Shown here in pieces: positions 22,239 to 31,960 of a stretch of 64,000 bases of DNA; position 1 is the first letter of the stretch, and the number at the start of each line of letters is the position of its first letter. The notes below the pieces were generated by a model. It made no database searches. It saw only the letters and a program-made list of their open reading frames with translations, and was not told the DNA's origin. Position numbers and translations under genes: made by a program. Source of the DNA: Prorocentrum cordatum (taxonomy: Eukaryota > Sar > Dinophyceae > Prorocentrales > Prorocentraceae); assembly GCA_963575745.1 (NCBI GenBank), contig CAUYUJ010007280.1, positions 370,001 through 434,000 on the forward strand, in the 5' to 3' direction.

Positions 22239-22538
22239 AACGTCGGGCAGGTCGCAGCAGCTGAAGTGGCCCACACAGTGTGTAAAACTGCCGCGCGGCA
22301 ACTCTGCCAGTGATTTTGCCGCGCTTGCTCGGCTGTAGAAAAGCCAAGTAGTTGTCCCACAAGGCTTGTCTGTTCAGGCCTTCCACCTCTGGCAGAGTGC
22401 GGGAATCATGAAGGCTGTCGACCAGTCGCATGGACGACGCATTCCAAACGAAACCACTATTTCTCGCTGCATCTGCAAACTTGTACCACGAAAGCGGGCC
22501 CTCGCCGACGCCAACGTCGATGCGCACCCGCCTGATGC
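22239..22538 (-). CDS. Probable exon, unassigned
   Basis: After an ATCAG|G acceptor the frame reads VRIDVGVGEGPLSWYKFADA, ARNSGFVWNASSMRLVDSLH and LWDNYLAFLQPSKRGKITGR, ending near a GTTAGG donor. The even hydrophobic and charged mix is typical of a folded protein. It lies between other minus-strand coding blocks and is probably from the same gene as 20574-21810, but I could not confirm the join. Confidence 0.4.
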
Positions 22539-23038
22539 TAAGAATCTGGGTTCTGTGCTATAGCTACTGGGGCGATGGCCCTAGGCCCTAAAAAACACAA
22601 CAATATCGTTTTCCTCGCCCTCCTCCTCGCCCTCCCCTCCTCGCCCTCCTCCACGCTGCCTCCCCCCCTCCTTCGAGGCCCGCTGCAAGTACGTCGTTTT
22701 CTCTTGGGGGGGGGGCAGAGGAAACCGGCATGAGCCATCTCCACGCATTAGGCACATTAGGGCCACAATCTATTCGGGGCAGCTGGGAGGAGGGGGGCAA
22801 GGGGCAGGGCACGAGGAGGAGAAAGAGGAGGAATGATGATGGGAGGCGGGAGGAAGGAGTATATACCATTGCGGTAGCACCCAGGGCCTCCTAGGCGACC
22901 CTATCGCTTAGGCCCGAGCCGTCGAGGAGCATGGCGTCCACATCAACGCGCATGCCCCCAAGAAAAGACGGGTGAGCCTCGTGGCCACCTCGTGCGCTTC
23001 AGGAGCATGCGACCTGAACTTTCAGATGATGACGTCTC

Positions 23039-23324
23039 TCATGCAAGGCTCGCCCAGACAACAATCGCTATGAGCAGTTGCTGGTAGCAATCGAGCTGCT
23101 GGTGGGCGCGGGCGTAGACGGCCCGAACAAAGCCTTGAAACTGACGCCAAAGCGCATCACAACCGTCGAACCATTCCCTCGTCCACCCGTTAGCGTCATT
23201 CAGATGTCGCCGCAACGCGTCGGCAGCGTGCGAGTGTACGATGTGAAACAGACACCCTTTTCTCAGCACAGTGAACGCTCTGGCCTCGCATGAGCTCGGC
23301 CATGTGACACAAGCAGCTAAGACC
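23039..23324 (-). CDS. Probable exon, unassigned
   Basis: After a CACGTAG|G acceptor it reads VLAACVTWPSSCEARAFTVL, then AADALRRHLNDANGWTREWF and a hydrophobic end (QQLLIAIVVWASLA) before TGA. It could be a terminal exon, or coding may leave the frame just before the stop. The family is not recognised. Confidence 0.35.
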
Positions 23325-23384
23325 CTACGTGAGAAGCCCACCCACCCATCCACAATGCAAGAACTTGAATACAGTCATCCACTC

Positions 23385-23668
23385 TCAAAAACAAAATGCG
23401 TCAGTCATCAAGTGCAAAATTTGGGGTTCGTCCACGCTTGGGGGTTGCCCTTCAGTAGTCCAAGTGCGCGAGAACGGGTGGATGAATCGCCCCAGATGCC
23501 GTGCAATCACAAGTTTCGTGCCCCAACGCCATTTGGCAAACGACGGGGCGCTCGTTGCTTCCACCATCTGGGCAAGTGCGTGGACGCCTCGCCTCCTGAG
23601 ATCCATGGAGTAGTTAGCAAGCCTGCATAGGCCAGCGTTACAAAGTAGCGCCACATGCGCCACGTGTA
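23385..23668 (-). CDS. Probable exon, unassigned
   Basis: After a TTTCGCAG acceptor it reads HVAHVALLCNAGLCRLANYS and SFAKWRWGTKLVIARHLGRF. The 3' limit is uncertain, since the frame stays open to the TGA at 23385. A TG microsatellite (23731-23785) lies just upstream, in the presumed intron. Confidence 0.35.
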
Positions 23669-24190
23669 CTGCGAAACGACGCCGAGCTATGCTATATTGC
23701 GAGCTGGGAGGTGCATGTGTTACATATGCGCTGTGTGTATGTGTGTGTGTGCGTGTGTGTGTGTCTATGTGTGCGCGTGTGTGTTCGTGCGCACGCGCAC
23801 GCACATTGCCACGGCAGGTGGGCCACTACACAGTTTCTGGCATTTCGGCAGCACGAATAGCAAACCAACCGCGCCCGAGGAACGCGCACCCTACACAATG
23901 TAGTACGTATTGTGTTTGCCTATGCGTTATAACCAGTCATGCCTTTAGGCTCGAACGGCACCCAGGACCCGAAAGCCTGCGTTCCAGATTGGAACCTTGA
24001 TTTTCATACAATCAATACACGTCGTATTTCGCTGTTGCTACAAAACGAAACACCGTCACGGGGCAGGCCGATTGGAGACCCAACGTGCCTTGGTCGATTC
24101 CGTAACCAAGATGTGATTCAGTCTCTCCAGCCACCACGGAAACCGCTTGTATAAATACATACCGAAACGAAATACTCCATCCACACATGC

Positions 24191-25591
24191 TTACATCCAG
24201 GCACGCGCACAGCTCGGGGAAAAAAAAATGTCGCGCCTCATGGCGCTAGGCGGCACGTACCCACCGATGGTGCGAAAGAAGTCTTGCAGTATATCACCAC
24301 TGATGGCCACGAGTGCCTCTGTGCCCAGATCCGTCGTCAAGCTCCTGATGTGATTACAGACATCCACTCTGCGGCCGTAGGTCGGCACGAACATCAACCA
24401 CAGCATCCATAGAAATGCAAACGTTCTTCCGACGCTACCGAACAACCGTTTCGGCAAGCATATTTGTTGCAAGAGTCGTCGCCAAAGTGAGCCGGCTTGG
24501 GCAATATCGGCCACAGCAGTGTAAAGCTCCAATCCTCTCCGAGGAGGACTCGAGTCGCACCAAAGTACAGATCCAAACATTTTGACGTACTGCAGAACTC
24601 CCGCCAGAGAAGACAACTGGCCATGCCCAGCCTGTCGCGGGACTTCCTGATCGTCTCGTAGCTCAGATGCGTGAGCGTTGAAAAGATCTTCTGTTGAGTC
24701 TTGACGACCCTGGGCTAAGAGTTCGGCGTGTGCCTCGCACGACTCTTCTTTCCGTCTCAAGGCTCTCAAGTGCCGTTCTGCATCCATCCAATTGAAGACG
24801 ACGTCACACGAGACTGTCCGTCCGAAGCAATTCTGAAGACGAACTTTGAACAGAGGGTGACTGCGGCTGCGTTTCCGAGAGCCTCCATCATGTGCTGCAT
24901 GTGCTGCTGATTGCGATGGCGCTGCCGGCAACGTCCCCCTCCACTTGGAAATCGTATTCATTTGGGGCCGCCTGCCAGCAGACTCGCATGGTCCAACCTG
25001 CGAGTCACTGCAACGACATGGAGGGTATCTGCATGATGCACCACGTGCCTTGCCAAAATAATATGGTGGAGGATACATGGATAGGTACGCCCTCGACCAG
25101 GGCAGCGCCAAGAAGTCCTCCTGCAGGCAGGCTGTGGCCAGCGAGGGCATTAGACTGCTGCTCATGTAGAACTTGCTGCAGCCGAGCCCACACACCCACA
25201 TGGCTTGACTGACGGCTTCATTCACACGCCAAGCTGAGTCGAACATTAAGCGATCACGCACTGCATGAACAATAAAACCACATGGTGCACCTCGAACCGA
25301 TTCCTGGGCATGTGAGCACCACTGCTGCGCGAAAGGGCTTAGCACATCAACCTCATTCTCACGTACCCGAGTCCAGTGCGCAACAACTGCGCAAGTGATC
25401 CGAGGTGGTGGCATTTCTAGAACTTCTGTGCCGAACACTTCGTCCAGGTCATCCCAAACATTGCGCAGCCGCCGCCTCTGCCACTCCCGAGCAGCAATTA
25501 CAAAGAACACGGACCATCGGGACATGGCTGGTAGATCGTGAGCATCGCCCTCAGCCAAGACAGGGACTTCTCTGTCTTGGTCGATGTCCAT
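24191..25591 (-). CDS. Intronless 466-residue ORF, SL-tagged retrogene
   Basis: The ORF opens with ATG at 25591 (MDIDQDREVPVLAEGDAHDL) and runs 466 codons to TAA at 24193-24191 without interruption. A spliced-leader relict ends six to eight bases upstream of the ATG (25598-25619), so this looks like a mature trans-spliced mRNA that was reverse transcribed and inserted; the lack of introns agrees. The protein has a Trp/Arg-rich start (RWSVFFVIAAREWQRRRLRN), several Cys pairs (CRYPPCRCSDS) and a hydrophobic segment near the C-terminus (FAFLWMLWLMFVP), possibly one membrane helix. No domain is recognised. No poly(A) tract is visible at the 3' end. Confidence 0.6.
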   Translation of the reverse strand: MDIDQDREVPVLAEGDAHDLPAMSRWSVFFVIAAREWQRRRLRNVWDDLDEVFGTEVLEMPPPRITCAVVAHWTRVRENEVDVLSPFAQQWCSHAQESVRGAPCGFIVHAVRDRLMFDSAWRVNEAVSQAMWVCGLGCSKFYMSSSLMPSLATACLQEDFLALPWSRAYLSMYPPPYYFGKARGASCRYPPCRCSDSQVGPCESAGRRPQMNTISKWRGTLPAAPSQSAAHAAHDGGSRKRSRSHPLFKVRLQNCFGRTVSCDVVFNWMDAERHLRALRRKEESCEAHAELLAQGRQDSTEDLFNAHASELRDDQEVPRQAGHGQLSSLAGVLQYVKMFGSVLWCDSSPPRRGLELYTAVADIAQAGSLWRRLLQQICLPKRLFGSVGRTFAFLWMLWLMFVPTYGRRVDVCNHIRSLTTDLGTEALVAISGDILQDFFRTIGGYVPPSAMRRDIFFSPSCARAWM

Positions 25592-25597
25592 GGAAAT

Positions 25598-25619
25598 GGT
25601 GAGCCAAAACGGCTACGGA
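25598..25619 (-). other. Relict dinoflagellate spliced leader
   Basis: Reverse complement reads TCCGTAGCCGTTTTGGCTCA then CC. Against the conserved leader core CCGTAGCCATTTTGGCTCAA it matches 18 of 20 positions. In dinoflagellates this 22-base leader is trans-spliced to the 5' end of nuclear mRNAs, so a genomic copy just ahead of an ATG marks a retroposed mRNA. This is also the strongest taxonomic signal in the window. Confidence 0.75.
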
Positions 25620-26078
25620 GTTTAGGACTGGGGAGGGTGATTAGTATAATTATGTTTGATTTGCGTTTGTGAACAGGGCCTGTACGGAGGGAGTGCAAAG
25701 GAGGCATTGGCCATGGTGAGATTAGGAGGGCTACGTGCTTACGTCAGGGTGCGAGGGAGGGAGATTTAGGAGGCTGCGTTGAAGTAACGAATATTGGATT
25801 GACCTTTGCATGCTTATGAGTGCTAGTGGGAACTAAACGATAACATGTTGATAGAGTGTTTAGTGACAAATGGTTGGGGTGCGGTTGAGGCTCTGGTTTG
25901 TTCTTTGTCGTGCGCACCATGTTGCACACATCCGAACTTGTCTCGAACGCAAGTCTCGTGGATCAAAGATCAGGCCCGTCAAAATTGACGCAGGGGAAGG
26001 AGGGTGGAGAGAGGCAGAATGAAACAGACTGAAATGAAAAAGCGTGGGAACAGGGACGGGCCAGCACTCGGAGCTCTC
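25620..26078. other. Upstream flank of the retrogene
   Basis: No feature is recognised. The DNA is relatively AT-rich and unique, and the ORFs are short. Confidence 0.4.
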
Positions 26079-26327
26079 TCAGTCTGAAGAGGAGCCATCT
26101 CCATGCCCTGGCGGCCCGTCCCTGAACCTAGTGTTGGCTGCATCGTCATGCCTGACAGTTGAGACGATGAGCCTACTGATGCATTGCAGTTTTGTCCGCA
26201 ATGCTTTGATCCGACGAGTCTGCAACTTCACCCTAAAGCTCAAGAGCCTATTCTTGACGTTCAGCTTTGCGATCCGCTTCTCTTGGCGTGTCTGTGGGGC
26301 AGCATCCTGGATCGCCTTCGGTGCCAT
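26079..26327 (-). CDS. Small basic ORF, 82 residues, hypothetical
   Basis: The ATG at 26327 starts MAPKAIQDAAPQTRQEKRIA and continues into a Lys/Arg/Leu-rich helix-like segment (RVKLQTRRIKALRTKLQCI) that could form a coiled coil, with TGA at 26081-26079. The frame is open further upstream without an ATG, so it may instead be part of a longer exon. Function unknown. Confidence 0.3.
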   Translation of the reverse strand: MAPKAIQDAAPQTRQEKRIAKLNVKNRLLSFRVKLQTRRIKALRTKLQCISRLIVSTVRHDDAANTRFRDGPPGHGDGSSSD

Positions 26328-27080
26328 GGCCCGAGCGGTGGAGGCTCTAAGCTCGAAAGAACTGTCGGGGAGACAGAAGGGCCGCACTTCAATCTGTCCT
26401 GAGCACAAAAAACGGCAGTGACAAGAGACGGTCGACCAATCAGTTCGACTGTTGGCCGGCCCATCACTGCAAAGTATACCAGTCTTGGTCCACTGTTCAG
26501 CGCAACGCCATGTGAAGTTCAGAGCCCTACATCATGCAATACAATAGTGTCGGCCCAGACTTCAAGATCAATACAACGCATGCTCAATGGGATCCGAATT
26601 ATCGGTCCACGGCGCAATGCAATACATTGCAAGTCTATGTAGCGTGCCCTATCAGTTTTAAACAGCCTGTGAACGCTTGCAAACTAACACTCTTGTTCGT
26701 CGTACGTCTGATAACACGCTGGGCCCTCTTCATATGATATGGAGTTGGACGAAATTTGAGGGGAAGGGGGAGGTGTTGACGGGGGCGCTCTCGAGGGCCT
26801 TGGCGGGATGAGGCCTGGTTTGGGGAGTTGAAGGCGCAAGCCCTGGTTTCACTAGTCGGGACCCAGACATCCGGCCGCTGCAACCTTTTCGCCACGTGGG
26901 CCCCAAAAGGTCTGGACAACTTCCCCACAGTCGAAATCAAAAGTAAGGCCGGGCTTTGAGGACGCAGGGGCCTTGGACGCCGAAGCTGGCACCTCTTGGG
27001 CAGCGGAGCTACCAACACCCTGAAGGACTGGCCAGTGAAAAAAAGGCAAGGACGGGGCCCCAACAAAAGCCTCGATCGAG
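26328..27080. other. Gene-free spacer
   Basis: Mixed-composition DNA between the small basic ORF and the polypyrimidine tract. No repeat family was recognised except a weak family A-like piece near 26870-26925 (CCAAAAGGTCTGGACAACTTCCCC). Confidence 0.4.
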
Positions 27081-27640
27081 GATCCTCCTCCTCCTTCTCC
27101 ACCTCCTCCTCCCCTCCTCCTCCTCTACCTCCTCCTCCTCCTCCTCTCCTCCTCCTCCCCCTCCTCCTCCTCCTCCTCCTCCTCCCCCTCCTCCTCCTCC
27201 TCCTCCTCCTCCTCCTCCTCCTTCTCACCCTCCTCCTCCTCCTCCTCCTGCACCCTGAGGACACCCGTGAGCCCTTACGAGCTTCGCCTGTAGAGCCCGT
27301 GGTTCGTCCCGCGAGTCTTTTTTTTGGACGGCCCCATGGGGCCCGACGCGGGCCCCGGGGAGGCCGAGCGCTGCCGGACACCGGCTGCTCCAAGGGGGAA
27401 GAGGAGGGAGGAGGAGGGGGAGGAGGATGAGGAGGAGGAGGAGGAGGAGGAGGAGGAGGAGGAGGAGGAGGAGGAGGATGAGGAGGAGGAGGAGGAGAGA
27501 AGGAGGGGAGGAGGAGGAGGAGGAGGGAGAGGAGGAGGAGGGTGAGGAGGGAGGAGGAGGGGGAGGAGGAGGAGGAGCAGGAGGAGGAGGAGGAGGGGAA
27601 GGAGGAGGAGGAGGAGGAGGAGAAGGAGCCTCGAATCCCT
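27081..27640. repeat. Mirror pair of (TCC)n and (GGA)n tracts
   Basis: A TCC tract (27081-27250) is followed after about 150 bases by a GGA tract (27400-27635). The two arms are long reverse complements and could form a hairpin; each arm could also form triplex DNA. A short piece at 27624-27705 is the reverse complement of 5882-5965. Confidence 0.9.
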
Positions 27641-27670
27641 GGAGATTGGGAAGGAGGGGCTGGGGCTAGG

Positions 27671-27837
27671 CTTAGGTCGGGCATGCCCTCCTACAGGCGG
27701 AAGATGAAAGGAACATAAGGATAGTCGAACGCATCCACAAAAGCTAGAAGCACAACCAGTCAACACATCGTCCCCAGACTCCTTTTTTGCACTGGTGTTG
27801 CGGATTCCTCCTGCAAAGGGGGACAGGCCCGACTTAA
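27671..27837. mobile_element. TIR element family C, copy 2
   Basis: The ends CTTAGGTCGGGCATGCCCTC and GGGGACAGGCCCGACTTAAG are inverted repeats, and each carries the inner splice-like CTACAG|G or its counterpart CCTTTGCAG. The AT-richer body shares CATCGTCCCCAGACT with other copies. The element abuts the stop codon of gene 2. Confidence 0.7.
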
Positions 27838-27839
27838 GG

Positions 27840-28091
27840 CTAGGGGCCGGTGGAACGGTACTGAGCCTGGGCGCTGCCGCAGGCGGCACAGCGCCGGGCC
27901 TGCTCCGCGAGCACGTCGCCGGGCGTCCCGCCGCCAGCCGCGCCGCCGCCGAGGCCGTGTGACTGCACGACACCGTGGCAGTGCTCGCAGGCGGGAAGCG
28001 TGCGCGCCTCTGTGGGGGGCAGCAGCAGCCGCCAGAAGGAGCCCATGCTGGAGGCCTTGGCCCCGCACACGGCGCACATGCGGGTGCCGTC
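27840..28091 (-). CDS. Gene 2, exon 8 (terminal), Cys-pair domain
   Basis: After an ACAG|G acceptor it reads DGTRMCAVCGAKASSMGSFW, RTLPACEHCHGVVQSHG and RRCAACGSAQAQYRSTGP, ending in TAG at 27842-27840. Three C..C pairs suggest a zinc-binding end. The TAG directly adjoins the family C element, so the original exon or stop may have lain further on. Confidence 0.6.
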   Translation of the reverse strand, partial: DGTRMCAVCGAKASSMGSFWRLLLPPTEARTLPACEHCHGVVQSHGLGGGAAGGGTPGDVLAEQARRCAACGSAQAQYRSTGP

Positions 28092-28701
28092 CTGTGGGGG
28101 CGCACGGAGACATGCCCAGACGGGATCGCATCGTAAGAGAAAGCGGGGCGGGAGGTTTTTGGCCATTTTCGGCCCCCGGGGGCCCTCCCTGGGCCTCGGG
28201 GCCGGCAAAGAACGACTCAGGGCGCAACGTCGTTCCCGGGCAGAGGGTCGAGACTTCCAGGGACGCCGTCCTGAAAGAATCAGCACGTCGCACGTCTGGG
28301 TGCTAATGCTATATGTCCTCCTTGGAGGCGCGCGTCCGACCTGAACATATCGTATACCGCCATCGTGTAGCCTGTCGTTTCCCGAGCGGTGTGGCCAGAA
28401 ACCGCCCGCCATGACGCATCATATGCCATGAGAATTCTCGGTGCGCGCGATCCCCCTTGGGGGGGCGACAGACACATTCTATTAGTAGGTTTGGGTGACC
28501 GGATCGGTGGCCACTCATGGGAGCCTCCCATACCATCTTGTCGGCTCTTGCGAATGAACTCTAACCGAAGCTAGCCGACGCTGAATCGGCGCTGTCTCAT
28601 CGACCCCCATAGACGCTAATCGACGCTAGTCGACGCTAAAGACTGAATGAAGAGGGTATACCAGGATCCCCTGACTTGCCACCAAGCATGCGGGTGCCGT
28701 C
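28092..28701 (-). other. Gene 2, intron 7: GA-AG with a 15-base direct repeat
   Basis: GACGGCACCCGCATG occurs both as the first 15 bases of the intron and as the first 15 bases of exon 8, so the exact splice point can slide within the repeat. The intron contains a family A element (28115-28300) in reverse orientation. Confidence 0.55.
28115..28300 (-). mobile_element. TIR element family A in gene 2 intron 7
   Basis: On the minus strand it runs from CCCAGACGTGCGACGTGCTG through CCTGGAAGTCTCGACCC to GCGATCCCGTCTGGG. Inverted ends are CCCAGAC and GTCTGGG. Length 186 bases, the typical size of the family. Confidence 0.75.
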
Positions 28702-29115
28702 CTTGACGACCTGTAGCCCGCTGGCGCGCAAGCTGGCGTGGGCTTTGGCCACCCACGACGGCCCCGGCAGCAGCCCCACGCCCTCCAGCGCCCGCTCTAC
28801 CCGGTACTCCTCGACCTCCTTCCGGATCGCGCCGCGGATGGCGTCCTCGCTAAATGTGCCCGCTACGTCTGGGTGGCACACAAACTCGCCGGGCCACGCG
28901 TGGGTGATGCCCCCGCGGAGCCACTCGCCGAGCCCCTGCAGCCACCCAGCGTCGACCGTGCGCACCAGTGTTGCGGACCGGTGCAGCGAGCAGTGCAGCG
29001 AGTGGTCCAGCCTGCTCTGCCCGCAGACAATCGGGCACTGCCTGCCATCAAAGCGCTCGACCCCCGGAGGCGCCACGGCACCGCAGGGGAAGAGATCCAG
29101 CAGGTACGCGGCGAC
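28702..29115 (-). CDS. Gene 2, exon 7
   Basis: This exon has 138 codons exactly, phase 0 at both ends, entered after a long CT-rich tract and TTCTGAG|G. It reads VAAYLLDLFPCGAVAPPGVE, FDGRQCPIVCGQSRLDHSLH, GITHAWPGEFVCHPDVAGTF and IRKEVEEYRVERALEGVGLL. It carries scattered Cys and His but no signature I can name. It is the strongest single exon of the gene by length and clean frame. Confidence 0.7.
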
Positions 29116-29130
29116 CTCAGAAGACGAAAA

Positions 29131-29163
<33 letters not shown>

Positions 29164-29186
29164 GACAGCAGAAGCCTGAAGACATT

Positions 29187-29340
29187 CGGAGGTCCAGGCG
29201 GATTGCCTTGATCGGCGCTGGAATGCATCCCTGGCGCGAGGAGCGCGCCAGGGGCGGCGCCAGGGGCATCGCCAAGAGCGGCGCCAGAGGCGGCGCCAGA
29301 GGGGCCCAGCGGCGATCCACGTAGTCTGCGTGGACCTCCA
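29187..29340. mobile_element. TIR element family B, copy 1 (gene 2 intron 6)
   Basis: Starts CGGAGGTCCAGGCGGATTGC and ends CTGCGTGGACCTCCAG, with the GC-rich core GGCGCCAGGGGC repeated in the middle. The termini are inverted but diverged from the consensus seen at 30028-30198. Confidence 0.55.
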
Positions 29341-29621
29341 GAAGCCTCATGCTCATGCAGCTTTGTCTAATGATGTAGTTAGGCTCTGGTTTATTCGTGA
29401 GCGAGGTTGTTGGTCGGACCGCCGACAATTCAAGGCACCTGTTTTGTAACAGTGGAGGCCAGTCCACAAGAAACCTTCCACAAGAAACCCAACCCTGAGA
29501 CCCAAGGAGGTCCATTGATTTCTGGTGTGGGAACCACTCTTTCCATAGCAAAGCCATCGACATCCAAGAAACCCAAGGCCCCCTGGAGACAAGCAGGGTG
29601 GTTCTTGGCATGGGCCTCCAC

Positions 29622-29806
29622 CCCAGACATGCGACGTCCTGATATTTTCAGGACGGTGTCCCTGGAAGTCCCGACCCTCTCCCCAGGACCGGCTTTGCGT
29701 CCTGAGTCGTTTTTTGACGGCCCGAGGCCTGGCGAAGGCCCCCCGGGGCCGAAAACAGTCCAAAACCTCCCGCCCTGATTTGTTTTACGACGTGATCACG
29801 TCTGGG
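29622..29806 (+). mobile_element. TIR element family A, intact copy (gene 2 intron 6)
   Basis: Runs from CCCAGACATGCGACGTCCTG through GGTGTCCCTGGAAGTCCCGA, GACGGCCCGAGGCCTGGCGA to GACGTGATCACGTCTGGG. 185 bases with inverted ends CCCAGAC/GTCTGGG and an inner hairpin GTCCTGAT..TTTTCAGGAC near the left end. No ORF. Confidence 0.8.
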
Positions 29807-29861
29807 AAGCAGGGTGTTTCTTGGCATGGGCCTCCACTGTAATGCCCCGTGTCCCCGTGAC

Positions 29862-29993
29862 CTGGTCGAGGCTCTCGTCGGCCAGGTCCTGCCGCACCGC
29901 CACGCGGGCCACCAGGCCCACCGCCGAGCGCAGGCGCCGGGAGAAGAGCTCCGTGGAGACGCGGCCGTCGGGCAGCAGGCAGGAGTCCATCAC
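29862..29993 (-). CDS. Gene 2, exon 6
   Basis: 44 codons, phase 0 at both ends, acceptor GCCGACAG|G and donor CAG|GTCACG. It reads VMDSCLLPDGRVSTELFSRR then VARVAVRQDLADESLDQ. Both junctions are near-consensus, so the exon is well supported. Confidence 0.7.
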
Positions 29994-30027
29994 CTGTCGG
30001 CTGCACGCAGGAGCTAGGGGAACGAAG

Positions 30028-30198
30028 AATGGCATCAACATAAAAACGCGGAGGTCCGCGCGGCTTTCTCGGATCCTCGCGGGACCCCCCTGGCTGCGCC
30101 TCCGGCGCCGCCCCTGGCGCGCTCCGCGCGCCATGGAGGGGTCCAGCGCGGATCCGAGAAATCCGCGCGGACCTCCGAGTTGTTATGTTCATGCCATT
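30028..30198. mobile_element. TIR element family B, best foldback copy (gene 2 intron 5)
   Basis: AATGGCATCAACATAA then CGCGGAGGTCCGCGCGG at the left are matched by CCGCGCGGACCTCCGAG then TTATGTTCATGCCATT at the right. Together with TTTCTCGGATC further in, each arm is about 60 bases with few mismatches around a GC-rich centre. No ORF. Confidence 0.75.
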
Positions 30199-30246
30199 TC
30201 TCGCTTCTCTAGGAGCGCGGCCCTGGGCGGGAGTGGCGTGACCTCC

Positions 30247-30429
30247 CCAGGCATGATCACGTCGTGAAAGAATCAGGGCGGGAGGTTTCTAACTATTTTC
30301 AGCCCCAGGGGGCCCTCGCCAGGCCTCGGGAGCGCCAAGAACGACTCGGGACGAAACACTGGTCCTGGGGAAAGGGTCGGGACTTCCAGGGATGCCGTCC
30401 TGAAAAAATCAGGACGTCGCATGTCTGGG
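30247..30429 (-). mobile_element. TIR element family A, copy in gene 2 intron 5
   Basis: Reverse complement runs CCCAGACATGCGACGTCCTG to GATGCCGTCC..; the far end is CACGACGTGATCATGCCTGG, slightly degraded. Internal blocks match the other copies in order. Confidence 0.75.
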
Positions 30430-30502
30430 TCTGGTGGTGCGCGACTCTTGGGGAGGGGGGGGGGGGGGGCGTAGGGTTAGGTCGGGCGTGTCCTCCTACA
30501 GG

Positions 30503-30655
30503 CCCTCCTCCTCCTCCTCTCCTCCTCCTCCTCCTCCTCCTCCTCCTCCTCGCACGTAGCCCAGCTCCTCCTCCTCCTCCTCCTCCTCCTCCTCCTCCTC
30601 CTCCTCCTCCTCCCTCTCCTCCTCCTCCCTCTCCTCCTCCTCATCCTCCTCCCAG
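30503..30655. repeat. (TCC)n tract in gene 2 intron 5
   Basis: Preceded by a single family C-like end, TTAGGTCGGGCGTGTCCTCC then TACAGG at 30478-30503, with no matching right end nearby. On the sense strand of gene 2 the tract is GGA-rich. Confidence 0.9.
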
Positions 30656-30743
30656 GGGAGATGGGGGAGGATGACGAAGAGTCGGAGCCGAACCGCGAAA
30701 CGCGAACAACTCAGGGCGCCCTTGCTCCTACGTGCTGTCGCAC

Positions 30744-30843
30744 CTGGAGCAGCAACGACTCCAGAGCGCCCCTGCCGCCCCCTGCCGCGCTGGCGTGGAT
30801 GTAGATCGCCGTCATGGCGACCCTCTCGCGGTTGTTGACGACG
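30744..30843 (-). CDS. Gene 2, exon 5
   Basis: 100 bases between CTCTGCAG and a CAG|GTGCGA donor. It reads VVNNRERVAMTAIYIHASAA then GALESLLLQ, phase 2 at entry. The stop codon just upstream in this frame places the acceptor where it is proposed. Confidence 0.6.
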
Positions 30844-31067
30844 CTGCAGAGCGTGGAGCGTGATGGGCCAATTTTCCATCATTCCTACCACAGGTACGAC
30901 GGGGGAGAAGGGAGGATGTGGAGGTTCTCCTCCTCCTCCTCCTCCTCCTCCTCCTCCTTTTTCTCTGCCTCCGCCTCCGCCTCCTCCTCCTCCTCCTCCT
31001 CCTCCTCCTCCTCCTCCTCCTCCTCCTCCTCCCTCGCATGCCTATGGCAGCGGTGGCGGAAACCGGC

Positions 31068-31207
31068 CCATCAGAGAGGGCGGAGAACCACTGCAGCTGC
31101 GACAGGGCCAGGCCCGAGTGCGGGCGCTGCGGGCCCGCCACCTGCTTCTCGAGGATCCTCCTCTGGACCAAAGCCCTCAGCCCGGACAGGACCTCGCCAC
31201 AGACCTC
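31068..31207 (-). CDS. Gene 2, exon 4
   Basis: Entered at GCCTCAG|G in phase 0 and left at a GC donor in phase 2. It reads EVCGEVLSGLRALVQRRILE then HSGLALSQLQWFSALSDG. The following intron (30844-31067) is filled by a GGA/GGC-rich microsatellite on the sense strand. The donor choice is constrained by phase but not by a strong consensus. Confidence 0.6.
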
Positions 31208-31271
31208 CTGAGGCCGGGGGGGCAAAGGGCGGGGGGAAGGGCGGGAGGAGAGGCCGGGGTGGGGCGGGCGC

Positions 31272-31601
31272 CTCCCCGTCGAAGCCGCTCCGCTTGCAGA
31301 ACGCGAACTCGTCCGGGACACAGAAGCAGTCGATGCTGCTGAAGAACTTCGACCACGGCATGTCGGCGCTTCGCTCCGGGGCCAGGTGGGCCAGCCAGAA
31401 GGCCTCCGTGCACTTGCCGGGATCAAAGATCCCCTCGCTCGGTCTGCAGCAGTTCTGCACCAGAACCAGCGCAGGCGCCCGCGCGCACATCACGCGCGCG
31501 TTGGCCGCGATGGCGAACTGCTCGCACTCCTCCAGCGCCCGGCGGCACACGAGCTTCTCCCGCGTCAGGAAGATGATGACCTCGGTGTCAAGCCAATCGC
31601 A
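31272..31601 (-). CDS. Gene 2, exon 3
   Basis: 110 codons, phase 0 at both ends, acceptor TCGGCAG and a GC donor (GAG|GCGCCC) with a 64-base intron after it. It reads CDWLDTEVIIFLTREKLVCR, EQFAIAANARVMCARAPALV and MPWSKFFSSIDCFCVPDEFA. The alternating hydrophobic strand pattern at the start resembles an alpha/beta domain. I could not match it to a family with confidence. Confidence 0.65.
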
Positions 31602-31960
31602 CTGCCGAGGCCAGCACACGGGGTGGCACATGCTAAGAGGACTGCTGATCGTGTTCGGAGGCCTTGCGATCGGCACGGCACACATCAAGATTGGATTCGC
31701 TTCTAGATTCGCTTCTGCCGAGTCGTCCCAGTGCCGCCGCGTGCCGCCGCGCACCGAGCGGAAGCCCTCGGACATTCCGAGCGGGTGAATATTGTACGTA
31801 CTCGTTCAAAGCCCTAGACTCGCCATCGCTCGGACGTCCATTCCCTGTGTTTTTTGGTTTCGTGCGTGCTTTTTTCGCCAAATGATCAAGGATGCTGATC
31901 GATGGCCCTCGCCGAGAAAAAATGCACACGTCCGAGCGATGCCAGGTAGAACCCCCACAC

